Shown here: positions 18,538 to 27,172 of the stretch, piece after piece
Position numbering within the stretch: the stretch's first letter is position 1
Layout: each line of letters opens with the position of its first letter
DNA from: Alicyclobacillus contaminans DSM 17975
GTDB taxonomy: Bacteria > Bacillota > Bacilli > Alicyclobacillales > Alicyclobacillaceae
NCBI RefSeq assembly: GCF_000429525.1
Contig: NZ_AUCA01000004.1
Location: forward strand, 50,442 to 114,441
Direction of reading: 5' to 3'
Length of the DNA: 64,000 bases
Notes under the pieces: generated by a model
Databases searched by the model: none
What the model was told of the DNA's origin: nothing
Seen by the model: only the letters and a program-made list of their open reading frames with translations
Program-made: the position numbers and the translations under genes

Positions 18538-18960
18538 TTGTTCACTCGACATCTGGTCGTCCGATTTGGGGAGTGCGACGGACTCGGACATGTGAACAAC
18601 GGCACGTATTACACGTATATGGAAGACGCCAGGATGGACTTGTTTCGATTGTTCAATCCGTCCTTGGACCTGCAACGATGGAACCTGATTGTGGCGTCCA
18701 CCCGCTGTGATTACCTGCAGCAGGTCACCTATGCGGAACAGTTAACCGTATACACCTGGATTCCTCACATTGGAAACTCCAGTTTTGTCGTTGACCACGT
18801 GATTGCCAACGAACGAAAGGAATGGGTCGCCCGCGGACAGGCGACCTTGATTGCGTTCGACTATCAGACCGGCAAGAGCATTCCATTGTGGAATGAGGTC
18901 CGAGCGGCCCTGGAGGAACATCGTCAAGGGCCGGCGAACGTACCGCCGCTGCGCACCTGA
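18538..18960 (+). CDS. acyl-CoA thioesterase, 4HBT hot-dog family
   Basis: 140 residues. VRFGECDGLGHVNNGTYYTYMEDAR is the same signature as in the thioesterase at 15.5 kb, with Asp14 as the catalytic candidate. The two are paralogues by eye (RFG-D-LGHVNN--Y-TYME-AR-D). The start is a TTG at 18538 with GGGAGG 8 bases upstream; the frame is open 14 codons further back without a ribosome site. Likely co-transcribed with the preceding acyl-CoA ligase. Confidence 0.85.
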   Translation: MFTRHLVVRFGECDGLGHVNNGTYYTYMEDARMDLFRLFNPSLDLQRWNLIVASTRCDYLQQVTYAEQLTVYTWIPHIGNSSFVVDHVIANERKEWVARGQATLIAFDYQTGKSIPLWNEVRAALEEHRQGPANVPPLRT

Positions 18961-19079
18961 TGCGTTGAAGGTCGTCGGACCACGATGATGCGCGTCAGTC
19001 GCTGGATTGCGCCGCGTTGGCCGACGGCCTTGCAATGTCTTTGTGAGGCTCAGCATTCGTTGTTCTATAGAAAAAGAGG

Positions 19080-19126
19080 ACAGCGTGCTGTACCCGCCCG
19101 TGGCTGAAGGCGGGACAGCACGCTGT
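19080..19126 (-). terminator. strong terminator at the end of murT-gatD
   Basis: ACAGCGTGCTGT (19080-19091) pairs perfectly with 19115-19126, and the inner CCCGCC pairs with GGCGGG, giving an 18-bp stem with one bulge. On the minus strand it is followed by CCTCTTTTTCTATAG, so it terminates the murT-gatD transcript. It can also act on the convergent thioesterase transcript. Confidence 0.8.
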
Positions 19127-19201
19127 GTTGATGCCGGATGACGACGCTGCTTGCTATCCGCAATTCGTGGACCCGATATTGGTGAAGGGGATACCTGCTG
19201 G

Positions 19202-19945
19202 TTACTTGTGCTGAAGAACGGCGGGGGCCAATTCCATGCGCCGTTCCATGAACGCCTGTCGGGCCGCCTGCTCCATCCGGTCGTCCAACGGACGAAGCGT
19301 GCCGGAGATCCCGGCGTAGTCCATCGCCAGTTGCAGGATCATATCTGCCAAAGCGGGGTTTTTCGGCAGCAGGGGGCCGTGAATATAGGTGCCGATGACG
19401 TTTTTGTACCGCACACCCTCCTGTCCGTCCTCGCCGTTGTTGCCGTGTCCGGAGATGACGGTCCCAAGCGGCGCGTGGCGATGACGGGTGCGGCCGCCGT
19501 GGTTTTCAAAACCGAGAATGATGCCCACCTCCGACTGAATCGCAATATTGCCAATCAATCGAGGCGATCCCGCTTCGGTTCTCAGGTCCAACAGTTCGAG
19601 GCCCGGAATCTTGGTTCCGTTCGGCAGTTGATAGTACTCCCCGAGCAGTTGGTATCCGCCGCAAACGGCGAGCAGCGGCAGCCCGTCCTCGACCGCCGCC
19701 TTCCACTCCGCCACATTGCGGCGGAGCGTGCGTCCGACCAGCTCCTGCTCCCGATCCGACCCGCCGCCGAGCAGCACCAGATCATACTCGCCCGGCTTGG
19801 CATCGTCGGTGTGCTGAACACGGATGATTTCCACGGCATAGCCGCGCCACGCCATGCGCTGTTGCAGCGTCAAGATGTTCCCCTTATCTGCATACAGGTT
19901 CAGCAGATCAGGATACAGATGGGCGATACGCAGGGGACGGTTCAT
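19202..19945 (-). CDS. gatD: lipid II isoglutaminyl synthase, glutamine amidotransferase subunit GatD
   Basis: 247 residues, class I-like glutaminase of the CobB/CobQ type that supplies ammonia to MurT for amidation of D-Glu in the lipid II stem peptide. The nucleophile is Cys95 in LLAVCGGYQLLGEYY, and His189 lies in IGTYIHGPLLPKNP. The N-terminus LRIAHLYPDLLNLYADKGN is diagnostic. The ATG at 19945 has GGAGG upstream and lies 38 bases inside the end of murT, so the two are translationally coupled. Acts in the cytosol at the membrane face. Confidence 0.93.
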   Translation of the reverse strand: MNRPLRIAHLYPDLLNLYADKGNILTLQQRMAWRGYAVEIIRVQHTDDAKPGEYDLVLLGGGSDREQELVGRTLRRNVAEWKAAVEDGLPLLAVCGGYQLLGEYYQLPNGTKIPGLELLDLRTEAGSPRLIGNIAIQSEVGIILGFENHGGRTRHRHAPLGTVISGHGNNGEDGQEGVRYKNVIGTYIHGPLLPKNPALADMILQLAMDYAGISGTLRPLDDRMEQAARQAFMERRMELAPAVLQHK

Positions 19946-21278
19946 GGCTGTGGGCCCTCCTTTGCAGTCGGTCGGCGATGGGGTACAGCGCCGTATACGT
20001 GGACAACACATAGACGGTCTTCGCCTCGCAGGCGTCGGCTTGCAGCAATGCTTCATCAAGGGCTGTGGCCAGATCTGGAATCGAAACCACAGCGTCCGTC
20101 GGACAGCCTGCGTACTTGAGTCGAAGCGCCATGTCCTCCGCACGCAGCCCGGTCGTGACGTACCGGACGGTTTTCGGGTCTTCGGTCAACAGTTCGAAGT
20201 CGGCGTCCCACAGCCACGACACATCTTTGCCATCGGCCGCATTGTCGTTGATGGCGATGCACACCACTTTGGTGTCACCATCGGCGCGGATGGTCTGCAG
20301 GACGCTGTCGCAACCGGTCGGGTTCTTGATGAGATTGAGCACCGTCGGCGGCGAGGTCTCAAACGCCTGCATGCGTCCGAGCGGTGGTTCGTAGCGGCGG
20401 AAGCCCGCCTGCACACTGGCGATGTCCAGACCCACGACGCGTGCCGCCGCCAGGGCCGCCAGCGCGTTGTACCGGTTGAACAATCCTCGCGCCGCCAGGG
20501 CAATCGTCACTTCCGGCAAGGATCCCTCGGACACGGTCAGTCCCTGGGGGTGCGGATGCCCCACAAAGTCGGGGTGCGGGCGGAACATGCCGCACTGCGG
20601 GCAGTGGTAGTCCCCCAGCTGACCGTAGAAGAAGCCGTGGTAGACCAGTTCGTGGCCGCACTCGAGGCAGAAGGCGCCGTCGCGCATCTGGTCACGGACC
20701 TCGTGCTGCAGTTGGTCCTTCGACATCCCGAAGTAAACCACCTGTTTCCCATAGGCGAGGCCGATGTGGCGAGCGAGCGGATCGTCCGCGTTGAGGACCG
20801 CCACGGCATCGGTGCGCCGCAGACCGTCCAGCAGTTTCTCGAGCGTGGTGTCCAGTTCTCCGTATCTGTCCAGTTGATCCCGAAACACGTTGGTGACCAC
20901 CACGACCTTGATGGGCAGGGCGTGGGCGACCAGCGGCAGGGTGGCTTCGTCGATTTCAAACAGCGCCGTCCTGCAGCGCAATCGGCCGGTCCAAGTGCAG
21001 TGTTTCAGCAGCGCGGTGGCCAACCCCTGGGGCAGGTTCGCGCCTTCGCGATTGTGCACGATGGCATCCTCTTCGGCCATGGCCGCCGCCAACAGCCTGG
21101 CCGTCGTGGTTTTTCCATTGGTTCCGGTGACCACGATGCACCGCTCCAATTTGGCGCCCAGTTTTTCGAGCAGCCGTGGAGAGATGCGCAGTGCCACTTT
21201 GCCGGGTAAGCTGGTGGCTCGTTTACCAAGGATGTTCAGGATCCATAGGACCCATTTGCCAACCCAAATCCCGAACAA
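19908..21278 (-). CDS. murT: lipid II isoglutaminyl synthase, Mur-ligase subunit MurT
   Basis: 456 residues. The ATP-binding loop VVTGTNGKTTTARLLA identifies a Mur ligase. A Cys4 ribbon (CLECGHEL and CPQCGMF) is inserted in the central domain, as known for MurT, and a C-terminal domain of the DUF1727 type follows. With GatD it amidates the alpha-carboxylate of D-glutamate in lipid II. The start is a TTG at 21278 with GAAAGGAAG upstream. An N-terminal hydrophobic stretch (WVGKWVLWILNILG) is also common in this family. Confidence 0.93.
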   Translation of the reverse strand: MFGIWVGKWVLWILNILGKRATSLPGKVALRISPRLLEKLGAKLERCIVVTGTNGKTTTARLLAAAMAEEDAIVHNREGANLPQGLATALLKHCTWTGRLRCRTALFEIDEATLPLVAHALPIKVVVVTNVFRDQLDRYGELDTTLEKLLDGLRRTDAVAVLNADDPLARHIGLAYGKQVVYFGMSKDQLQHEVRDQMRDGAFCLECGHELVYHGFFYGQLGDYHCPQCGMFRPHPDFVGHPHPQGLTVSEGSLPEVTIALAARGLFNRYNALAALAAARVVGLDIASVQAGFRRYEPPLGRMQAFETSPPTVLNLIKNPTGCDSVLQTIRADGDTKVVCIAINDNAADGKDVSWLWDADFELLTEDPKTVRYVTTGLRAEDMALRLKYAGCPTDAVVSIPDLATALDEALLQADACEAKTVYVLSTYTALYPIADRLQRRAHSHEPSPAYRPSVS

Positions 21279-21511
21279 ACCTTTCCACTTCCTTTCTCAA
21301 TGCCCGTGGCCGCATAGCCGGGGCGATGTTCAGCGGACAGTCTCGGCGCATGGAACAGAGTATCCGTTCGTCCATCACGGCGCGTTCCGTCCAGCATCCT
21401 CGCTGGCTTGCGTTCTTTTCCCGGCTTGCCCCAGCGGGGCTATCGTTTGGATTATACTATACTGAGCGGCCGGTGAGCGGCGGCAGGTGCTTGGGAAAGG
21501 AGTCGATGGGC

Positions 21512-22015
21512 ATGTTTACGGTAAACGACCTGCGGGCAGAATCCAAGCAGGAATTCTATCGGTCGCTGGTGGAGCAGGTGCGCCACCTGATGGCCGGAGA
21601 AACCAATGAATTGGCGAATCTGAGCAACGTTGCCGCGTTGCTGAACATGCATCTGAAAGAGATCAATTGGGTGGGCTTTTATCTCTGGTACGAGGCGGAG
21701 CAAACGTTGATTCTGGGCCCGTTTCAGGGCAAGCCCGCCTGCATTCGCATCACCGAGGGGCGCGGTGTCTGCGGCACCGCCGCGAAGTCTCGGCAGACGC
21801 AGGTGGTTCCCGACGTCTTGATGTTTCCGGGACACATTGCGTGCGATCCCGATTCGCGCTCGGAAATCGTGATACCGATGGTCAAGGCCGGTCGGCTGGT
21901 GGGCGTCCTCGACATCGACAGTCCGCGCACGCAACGCTTTGACGCGGACGACGCGGCGGGACTGCAGCAGGTGGTGGACGTGCTGTTGGAAGGCACGGAG
22001 TTTCTGGACCGCTGA
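21512..22015 (+). CDS. msrC: free methionine-(R)-sulfoxide reductase (GAF-type, fRMsr)
   Basis: 167 residues of a single GAF domain. It reduces free methionine-(R)-sulfoxide with thioredoxin. The three conserved cysteines are present: Cys77 (GKPACIRI), Cys87 (GRGVCGTAA) and Cys111 (GHIACDPDSRSEIVIP), and the motif INWVGFYLWY is typical. The ATG at 21512 is chosen since AAAGGAG lies 9 bases upstream; an ATG at 21506 is too close. Possible -10 elements (TATACT) lie around 21455. It is divergent from murT-gatD. Confidence 0.92.
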   Translation: MFTVNDLRAESKQEFYRSLVEQVRHLMAGETNELANLSNVAALLNMHLKEINWVGFYLWYEAEQTLILGPFQGKPACIRITEGRGVCGTAAKSRQTQVVPDVLMFPGHIACDPDSRSEIVIPMVKAGRLVGVLDIDSPRTQRFDADDAAGLQQVVDVLLEGTEFLDR

Positions 22016-22047
22016 CGAGGGTCAAACTGCGGACGGGAGGCATATCA

Positions 22048-22398
22048 ATGGAGTTTTATGGATATCGGAAGTGTTCAACCTGCCGCAATGCGCATAAATA
22101 CCTGGCGGATCACGGCGTGGATGTCGCGTTTCAGGACTTCGTGGTTCAGCCGCCCTCGCGGGAACAGCTCCAGTCGTGGGTGGACAAGTTGGGACAGGGT
22201 ATCGGGCCCTTTGTCAACACCAAAGGTACGCGCTACAGGGAGCTGGGACTGAAAGACAAACAGCTCAGCGACGCGGAGTGGATGGAGCTATTGACCATGG
22301 ACGGCAAGTTGTTGAAGCGGCCTGTGTTGGTGTTGGATGACAGGGTCATTGTCGGGTTTGACAAAGAGCAGTATGACAAGTTGTTCCAGAAAGGTTGA
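22048..22398 (+). CDS. ArsC/Spx-family thioredoxin-fold protein
   Basis: 116 residues. FYGYRKCSTCRNAHKYL gives a CxxC (Cys9, Cys12) at the N-terminus of a thioredoxin-like fold. KGTRYRELGLKDK and a C-terminal KRPVLVLDDRVIVGFD are characteristic of the ArsC/YffB/YusI group. Spx proper would have different C-terminal residues and its RNA polymerase-binding Gly52, which I cannot assign here. Function may be redox-linked; arsenate reduction is not indicated by context. GGGAGG precedes the ATG. Confidence 0.8.
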   Translation: MEFYGYRKCSTCRNAHKYLADHGVDVAFQDFVVQPPSREQLQSWVDKLGQGIGPFVNTKGTRYRELGLKDKQLSDAEWMELLTMDGKLLKRPVLVLDDRVIVGFDKEQYDKLFQKG

Positions 22399-22403
22399 GG
22401 GGG

Positions 22404-22979
22404 ATGCCGAGACTGTTCTTTGGCTTGACCCTCACGGACGCATGCCGGGCGGCCGTTGGACGCATCCAAGACCAATTGCGGCAGCGGGGCGTTGAAGCGG
22501 GAAATTGGTCGCGCCCCGATCAATTCCATGTGACCGTTTCCTTTCTCGGGGAGTTGCCCGACGCGGAGATTCCCCGATTGGCAGCCGCCGGGAAAGCCGC
22601 AGCAAGCCAGGTGTCGACGTTCGAGATCCATCTCTGTACGGTGGGGACGTTCCCGAAGAACCGGGTGCTGTGGCTGGGGGCAAACCGAGACAGGGGTTAC
22701 GAGCGACTGTTGGCTCTGCACCAGGCGCTGAACCGCCAGTTGTCCGCAGCCGCCATTCCCGGTTTGTCGTTGGAAGCGCGCCCGTACCAGCCGCACCTCA
22801 CGCTGGCGCGAAAACTGAACCTCGAGCGCTGGCGACAGGCGGCGGCTGCGTGGAACGAACGCTTTGATGTACATCTGCCGGTGGGGGCGCTGTGTCTGTT
22901 CGCCTCCACCAGGCAGGCGGAGCGGTTGGTGTATCCGGTGTTGGAGAGGTATCCGCTCCTCGGGAAAGCCGACGAGTGA
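22404..22979 (+). CDS. thpR: RNA 2',3'-cyclic phosphodiesterase
   Basis: 191 residues of the 2H phosphoesterase superfamily. The two HxTx motifs are HVTVSFLG (N-terminal half) and HLTLARKL (C-terminal half), and LFFGLTL at the start and QFHVTVSFLGE match the LigT/ThpR family, which opens 2',3'-cyclic phosphates to 2'-phosphates. Its ATG lies 5 bases after the stop of the ArsC-like gene, so they share an operon. An in-frame TTG at 22395 is an alternative. Confidence 0.88.
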   Translation: MPRLFFGLTLTDACRAAVGRIQDQLRQRGVEAGNWSRPDQFHVTVSFLGELPDAEIPRLAAAGKAAASQVSTFEIHLCTVGTFPKNRVLWLGANRDRGYERLLALHQALNRQLSAAAIPGLSLEARPYQPHLTLARKLNLERWRQAAAAWNERFDVHLPVGALCLFASTRQAERLVYPVLERYPLLGKADE

Positions 22980-22994
22980 CCTGACGGTGGCCGG

Positions 22995-23963
22995 TCAGCC
23001 GTTTTCGGCGGCGCGCTTCCGCCGCGTGGACTCGTAGTGCATCAACCCGAGCGCATCCACAAACATATCCACCTGCAGGGGGGACAAATCGGCCCCGGGC
23101 TGAATCCCGATTCGGCGCACGTGGTCGACCACCCAGTCCTGCAGGGCCCCCATCACCTCCTGGACGGAAACGCCTTCATGGTATACCCGTTCAATCAACG
23201 CGGCCATTTCATCGGCGCCGCGCCGCGTCGCGCGAATGGCCTCTTCCTTCGGAGACCGACCGTGGTGCGCGTGGTACACAGTCGAAAACGGAATGGCCTC
23301 GAGCATGTCGAGGGTGCGGTGGACCGCCGCTGGATCGAAATCGACCGGAGAGGTGGAAGGGATGACCCACTCCTCATCCCAGCCTGTGAACTCGCGACGG
23401 TAGCGGATGCCCACGGCGTCACCGGCGAATAGAGCGTCCGAAACCGGGTCCAGTATGGTGAAGTGGTGTTTCGCGTGACCCGGTGAATCGAAGAAAGTCA
23501 GCGTCCGGGAACCAATGGACAGCGTATCCTCGTGATTCCGAACCAAAATCTGCTCCGGACGCACCGGCACCACCGGGCCAAACAGCGCTTCCAACCGCTC
23601 CCCGTAGACTTGTCCAGCGCCTTGCCACAATCGCGACGGGTCGGCCATGTGCCGGGCGCCGCGCGGGTGCACCACCAACTGCGCGTTGTCGGCGAGGGCC
23701 ATCATCTGCCCCGCGCCCCCGGCGTGATCCAGGTGCACGTGGGTCACCACCACGTACGCGAGGTCGCGCGGATGCAGTCCCAATTTTTGCAGACCTGCCA
23801 CGAGGGTATCGTGGGAGTTTGCGGCTCCGGTCTCAATGAGGGTCGGTTGGTCATCGCGGATCAGGTACGCTGCGGTGCGGTACGGCATCCCCTGCTCGAG
23901 CAGGTCAATCAGATACACGTCATGGCCCATGTCTTCAATGAGCGGCTGTACGTTGGTCACCAC
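22995..23963 (-). CDS. MBL-fold metallo-hydrolase
   Basis: 322 residues. The metallo-beta-lactamase motif THVHLDHAGG supplies His75, His77, Asp79 and His80 for the dinuclear metal site, and SPGHAKHHF and FAGDAVG supply further ligands. The C-terminal 100 residues form an extra helical domain seen in glyoxalase-II-like proteins of Firmicutes. The start is a GTG (two in tandem) with AAAGGA upstream; the gene lies 2 bases after the ftsW-type gene and is probably co-transcribed with it. Substrate unknown. Confidence 0.85.
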   Translation of the reverse strand: MVTNVQPLIEDMGHDVYLIDLLEQGMPYRTAAYLIRDDQPTLIETGAANSHDTLVAGLQKLGLHPRDLAYVVVTHVHLDHAGGAGQMMALADNAQLVVHPRGARHMADPSRLWQGAGQVYGERLEALFGPVVPVRPEQILVRNHEDTLSIGSRTLTFFDSPGHAKHHFTILDPVSDALFAGDAVGIRYRREFTGWDEEWVIPSTSPVDFDPAAVHRTLDMLEAIPFSTVYHAHHGRSPKEEAIRATRRGADEMAALIERVYHEGVSVQEVMGALQDWVVDHVRRIGIQPGADLSPLQVDMFVDALGLMHYESTRRKRAAENG

Positions 23964-23965
23964 AC

Positions 23966-25441
23966 TCAGTCCTTTCGAAATTTTGGTTTACGCCGCGGTT
24001 TGCCGCGATCCAGTCCACCGCCGGGAGGCAGAGATTGGTTTGTTTCCCGCCAACTTTTCGCGGGCGCTATGGACGTGCGCTGCGGCTGCACCGGATGTTT
24101 CTGGCTTCGCCACGACGAGGGCGCGGAATTCGTCCGGCCGCGCCGCGGCAACGGGCGCACCTCGGCCGAACGGGCGTACGCAGTCTGAGACCGCCCAAAG
24201 GCGGGTACGGGAGCGCGGGCCGCTGCGGGAGGCCGCTGTTGTCGCCGCTGCTTCGCGTCTTCCACGGGAATCACATCCGCCAGCTGATCTTCCTCAGGCT
24301 CCTCTAACAGCGTGGTTCGGGAAATGGACAACAATATCCCCATCGCCGACAGATTCATCAGCAGCGAAGTTCCTCCGTAGCTGATGAACGGGAGCGGAAT
24401 GCCTGTGACGGGAAGAAGTCCGGTCACGGCGCCGAGGTTGATGATGGTTTTGAACGTGATCATGCCAGTCAACCCCAGTGCCAGCAGGGAACTGAACCGA
24501 TCCGGGGCTCTGCGCGCGGTGTGAAAGCCGCGCCAGATCAACACGGCAAATGTGGCAATCAGCGCGATGGCGCCGAGAAACCCCCATTCCTCCACGAACA
24601 CAGGAAAGATGAAGTCAATCTGCGGGACGGGCAGGTATCCCATCTTTTGAATGCTCATGTCAAAACCGCGGCCGAACCAGCCTCCGGCGGCCATCGCCGT
24701 GAACCCCTGCAACAATTGGTACGCGTTTGCACTGTGAAATGGGTCGAGCCAAGCCTGAATCCGGGCGGAACGGTACGACTCGAGAAAGCCGAACCCGACA
24801 ATGATGGGGGCCAGCGCGCCCATCAACAGCAGCAGCGGCTTCATCCGCGCGCCGGACGCGAACAGGAGCACCATGCAGGAGGCGAGCAAGGTCATCGCGG
24901 TGCCCATGTCCGGTTCGAAGATGATGAGCAGGAAGGCCAGCCCGGTTACGATGACGGCCGGAAGCATTCCCTTCTTAAAGCTATGTAAGAGTGTCACCTT
25001 TTTGGTGAAAAAGAAGGACAGGTACAGGAGCACCGCAATGATGGCCATTTCGGAAGGCTGCAGACGCAGAGAACCCGCACCGAGCCACCGACGGCCGCCT
25101 GCGAGAGACTGTCCAACGTGAGGGATGAGCACCAGCACCAGGAGGATGAGGCTGATCCCCGCCAGCAGCGGTGCCATACGATACCACGTCTGCGCGGGAA
25201 CGAAGCTGAGACCAATCATGAACCCCGTGCCGACGATGCCAAAGAGCAATTGCCGATTGGCGTAATAGGCGGGCGGCATACCATGTTGGATAGCAATCAC
25301 CGTACTTGCCGAAAAAATGGTGAGCACGCCCACCGCTGTGAGGATAATAACGGTGAAAAACAATACGTAATCGACCTGGTGTCGTTGTCGTTGCAAGCGC
25401 GTCACCTCCCCGCCAAAGTGCAACAGGATGTTCTTCGACAT
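23966..25441 (-). CDS. ftsW: FtsW/RodA/SpoVE-family peptidoglycan glycosyltransferase
   Basis: 491 residues with about ten membrane spans. SEDS-family marks are visible: LAGGRRWLGAGSLRLQPSEM, FEPDMGTAM (catalytic-type Asp) and GIPLPFISYGGTSLLMNLSAMGILL. It polymerises glycan strands from lipid II outside the membrane with a partner class B PBP. Which of FtsW, RodA or SpoVE it is cannot be settled here, so the symbol is provisional. Unusually, after the last span there is a cytosolic tail of about 110 residues rich in Arg, Pro and Gln. The ATG at 25441 follows AGGGGAT by 11 bases. Confidence 0.85.
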   Translation of the reverse strand: MSKNILLHFGGEVTRLQRQRHQVDYVLFFTVIILTAVGVLTIFSASTVIAIQHGMPPAYYANRQLLFGIVGTGFMIGLSFVPAQTWYRMAPLLAGISLILLVLVLIPHVGQSLAGGRRWLGAGSLRLQPSEMAIIAVLLYLSFFFTKKVTLLHSFKKGMLPAVIVTGLAFLLIIFEPDMGTAMTLLASCMVLLFASGARMKPLLLLMGALAPIIVGFGFLESYRSARIQAWLDPFHSANAYQLLQGFTAMAAGGWFGRGFDMSIQKMGYLPVPQIDFIFPVFVEEWGFLGAIALIATFAVLIWRGFHTARRAPDRFSSLLALGLTGMITFKTIINLGAVTGLLPVTGIPLPFISYGGTSLLMNLSAMGILLSISRTTLLEEPEEDQLADVIPVEDAKQRRQQRPPAAARAPVPAFGRSQTAYARSAEVRPLPRRGRTNSAPSSWRSQKHPVQPQRTSIAPAKSWRETNQSLPPGGGLDRGKPRRKPKFRKD

Positions 25442-25491
25442 CCGAGATCCAATCCCCTGCTTGGCAGGACGTAGGAAGGACGCGCATGCGC

Positions 25492-25821
25492 TCACCACCA
25501 GTGCATGCCGATGGCGGTAATCCCAAGAATGGCAGCCAGTGGAATCGCCAAACCCCAACCGCCTCCCCAGTTTCCGCCGGGGCCTGTGCCGGGCGGATAG
25601 CCGGGACCGGCTGGGCCGGGGGGACCGCCGAACCAGGGGCGATGGGGCTCGGGGATGGCATCGGCAGTCCATGGCGAGACCGGATCATCCCGATGGGCCA
25701 CGCCCAGGATGATGTAGCGTTTCGAACAATGCACAATCACCCCGCGAAAGGTACCAAAGTGGGTGTGACACGCCACGTGCTGTCCCAAGAACCTATGCAG
25801 CAGACGGTGTGTGACTGGCAT
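25492..25821 (-). CDS. small protein with Gly/Pro-rich linker and C-terminal membrane segment
   Basis: 109 residues with a strong ribosome site (AAAGGAGGGG). Residues 1-50 look like a compact beta-rich domain (FGTFRGVIVHCSKRYIILGVAH). Then come a Pro/Gly/Trp-rich linker (around PGPAGPGYPPGTGPGGNWGG) and a short hydrophobic C-terminus (LAIPLAAILGITAIGMHWW) that could anchor in a membrane. I recognise no family; the composition recalls small coat or envelope proteins of spore formers, but that is a guess. It lies 50 bases upstream of ftsW on the same strand. Confidence 0.55.
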   Translation of the reverse strand: MPVTHRLLHRFLGQHVACHTHFGTFRGVIVHCSKRYIILGVAHRDDPVSPWTADAIPEPHRPWFGGPPGPAGPGYPPGTGPGGNWGGGWGLAIPLAAILGITAIGMHWW

Positions 25822-25960
25822 ATCTGCCCCTCCTTTACGGCACCAGTCTATGGGGCAATCGCCCGCCCGGAGACGGCGGGTGCCCAAATTCGAGCCATCC
25901 CCGCCGAACGCGGCCATTTTGTATTACACTCAGGACGAAACCACCGAGTGGAGGGCGGAT

Positions 25961-26782
25961 ATGGTGCAGAGGGTTCACCCCTATTTAGCGGATAGTGCGC
26001 CGGTGGTGCTGGCCCATCGAGGGAACAGTGCACAGTGTCCAGCCAACACGCTGTGCGCCTTTGAAGCCGCTTTGGCAGCGGGAGCAGAGATCATCGAAAC
26101 GGACATGCACTGGACCAAGGACGGGGTGATGGTGCTGTGCCACGACGAAGTCGTGGATCACGTGAGCGACGGCTGCGGCGCCATCCGCACGCTCACCCTC
26201 GCCGAACTGAAGTCGCTCGATTTCGGGTACCGGTTTTCACCGGATGGCGGAGTGACCCATCCGTTTCGCGGTCAGGGAATCACCATACCGACGCTGGAGG
26301 AGGCGTTGGCGGCCTTTCCAACCGCTCGGTTCAACATCGACGTCAAGCCGAAACAGCCGGGAAGCCTGCGTCAACTGTTGAAAACCATTCATGCACTTGG
26401 CGCCGAATCCAGGGTCTTGCTGGCGTCGTTTCACGACAGCATCCTGCGCCAGATTCGGGCCATGAACCGAGGCATTGCGACCAGCGCCTCGGTGCGTGAA
26501 ACCTTTGCGTTCTGCCGGAGGGTGTGGATGCGGCGCTCCATCCCGGACGGCCTGCCGTACCTCGCGCTGCAGGTTCCGCAGTCGATGCGCGGCGTGCCGG
26601 TGGTCACGGCGCGGTTTGTGGATGCGGCGCATCGCGCGGGCGTCAAGGTGCACGTGTGGACCGTGGATGAGCCGGATCGGATGCGTAAATTGTTGGACAT
26701 GGGCGCGGATGGCCTGGTGACCAATCGCCCAGAGACGGCGGTGGCGGTGCGCGCCGAATGGCTTCGGACAACCATTGCTTGA
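25961..26782 (+). CDS. ugpQ: glycerophosphodiester phosphodiesterase
   Basis: 273 residues. The GDPD barrel starts with VVLAHRGNSAQCPANTLCAFEAA and ETDMHWTKDGVMVLCHDE, which hold the His and metal-binding Glu/Asp of the active site, and ends with VWTVDEPDRMRKLLDMGADGLVTNRPE. It splits glycerophosphodiesters to glycerol-3-phosphate and an alcohol. No signal peptide, so it is cytosolic like UgpQ rather than secreted GlpQ. The ATG at 25961 has GGAGGGCGG just before it; the upstream open frame overlaps the divergent small gene. Confidence 0.9.
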   Translation: MVQRVHPYLADSAPVVLAHRGNSAQCPANTLCAFEAALAAGAEIIETDMHWTKDGVMVLCHDEVVDHVSDGCGAIRTLTLAELKSLDFGYRFSPDGGVTHPFRGQGITIPTLEEALAAFPTARFNIDVKPKQPGSLRQLLKTIHALGAESRVLLASFHDSILRQIRAMNRGIATSASVRETFAFCRRVWMRRSIPDGLPYLALQVPQSMRGVPVVTARFVDAAHRAGVKVHVWTVDEPDRMRKLLDMGADGLVTNRPETAVAVRAEWLRTTIA

Positions 26783-26803
26783 AAAGACACGCTTCCCCCT
26801 GTT

Positions 26804-26823
26804 CCCATCCGGGCATGGATGGG
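26804..26823 (+). terminator. hairpin after ugpQ
   Basis: 7-bp perfect stem CCCATCC / GGATGGG with a 6-base loop, 22 bases after the stop; no strong T-run. The remaining gap to 27,019 shows no gene. Confidence 0.4.
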
Positions 26824-27019
26824 ATGTTCCCCTCACGTTTGCCTTTCCGGCCGTTGGATGGCCAACACATGCTCGCGGTGGAGAAGGAGCGCCAACCAGT
26901 CGGGAGGACCACATGCGTGTGGAAGCCGAACTCCGTTTGCTCATTTATGATTGATGTTCATCGAAATTGCGCGCAAAAGGATGCACGAACGTGATGGTCA
27001 ACGAATCTGCGAAAATACC

Positions 27020-27035
27020 TTGATTTATTGATCAA
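27020..27035 (+). promoter_or_regulatory. candidate operator upstream of fruR
   Basis: TTGAT-6-ATCAA inverted repeat containing the 8-base palindrome TTGATCAA (27028-27035), 22 bases before the -35 hexamer. A related ATGATCAT palindrome follows the promoter near 27114. Both are plausible sites for the DeoR-type regulator encoded next; this is inferred from symmetry only. Confidence 0.35.
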
Positions 27036-27056
27036 GAATTCGCTTACATAACATTG

Positions 27057-27085
27057 TTGACGCGGAAGAACTCGCATCCTATAAT
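27057..27085 (+). promoter_or_regulatory. fru operon promoter
   Basis: TTGACG (27057-27062), a 17-base spacer and a perfect TATAAT (27080-27085), about 88 bases before the fruR start. One of the best sigma-A promoters in the window. Confidence 0.85.
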
Positions 27086-27172
27086 GAGCGTAAGAAATCA
27101 TAGTCAGTCACATATGATCATTATTTGATTGAAAATGGCGGAAGTCGACGGGGGATGGAAGGGGGTGAAACC

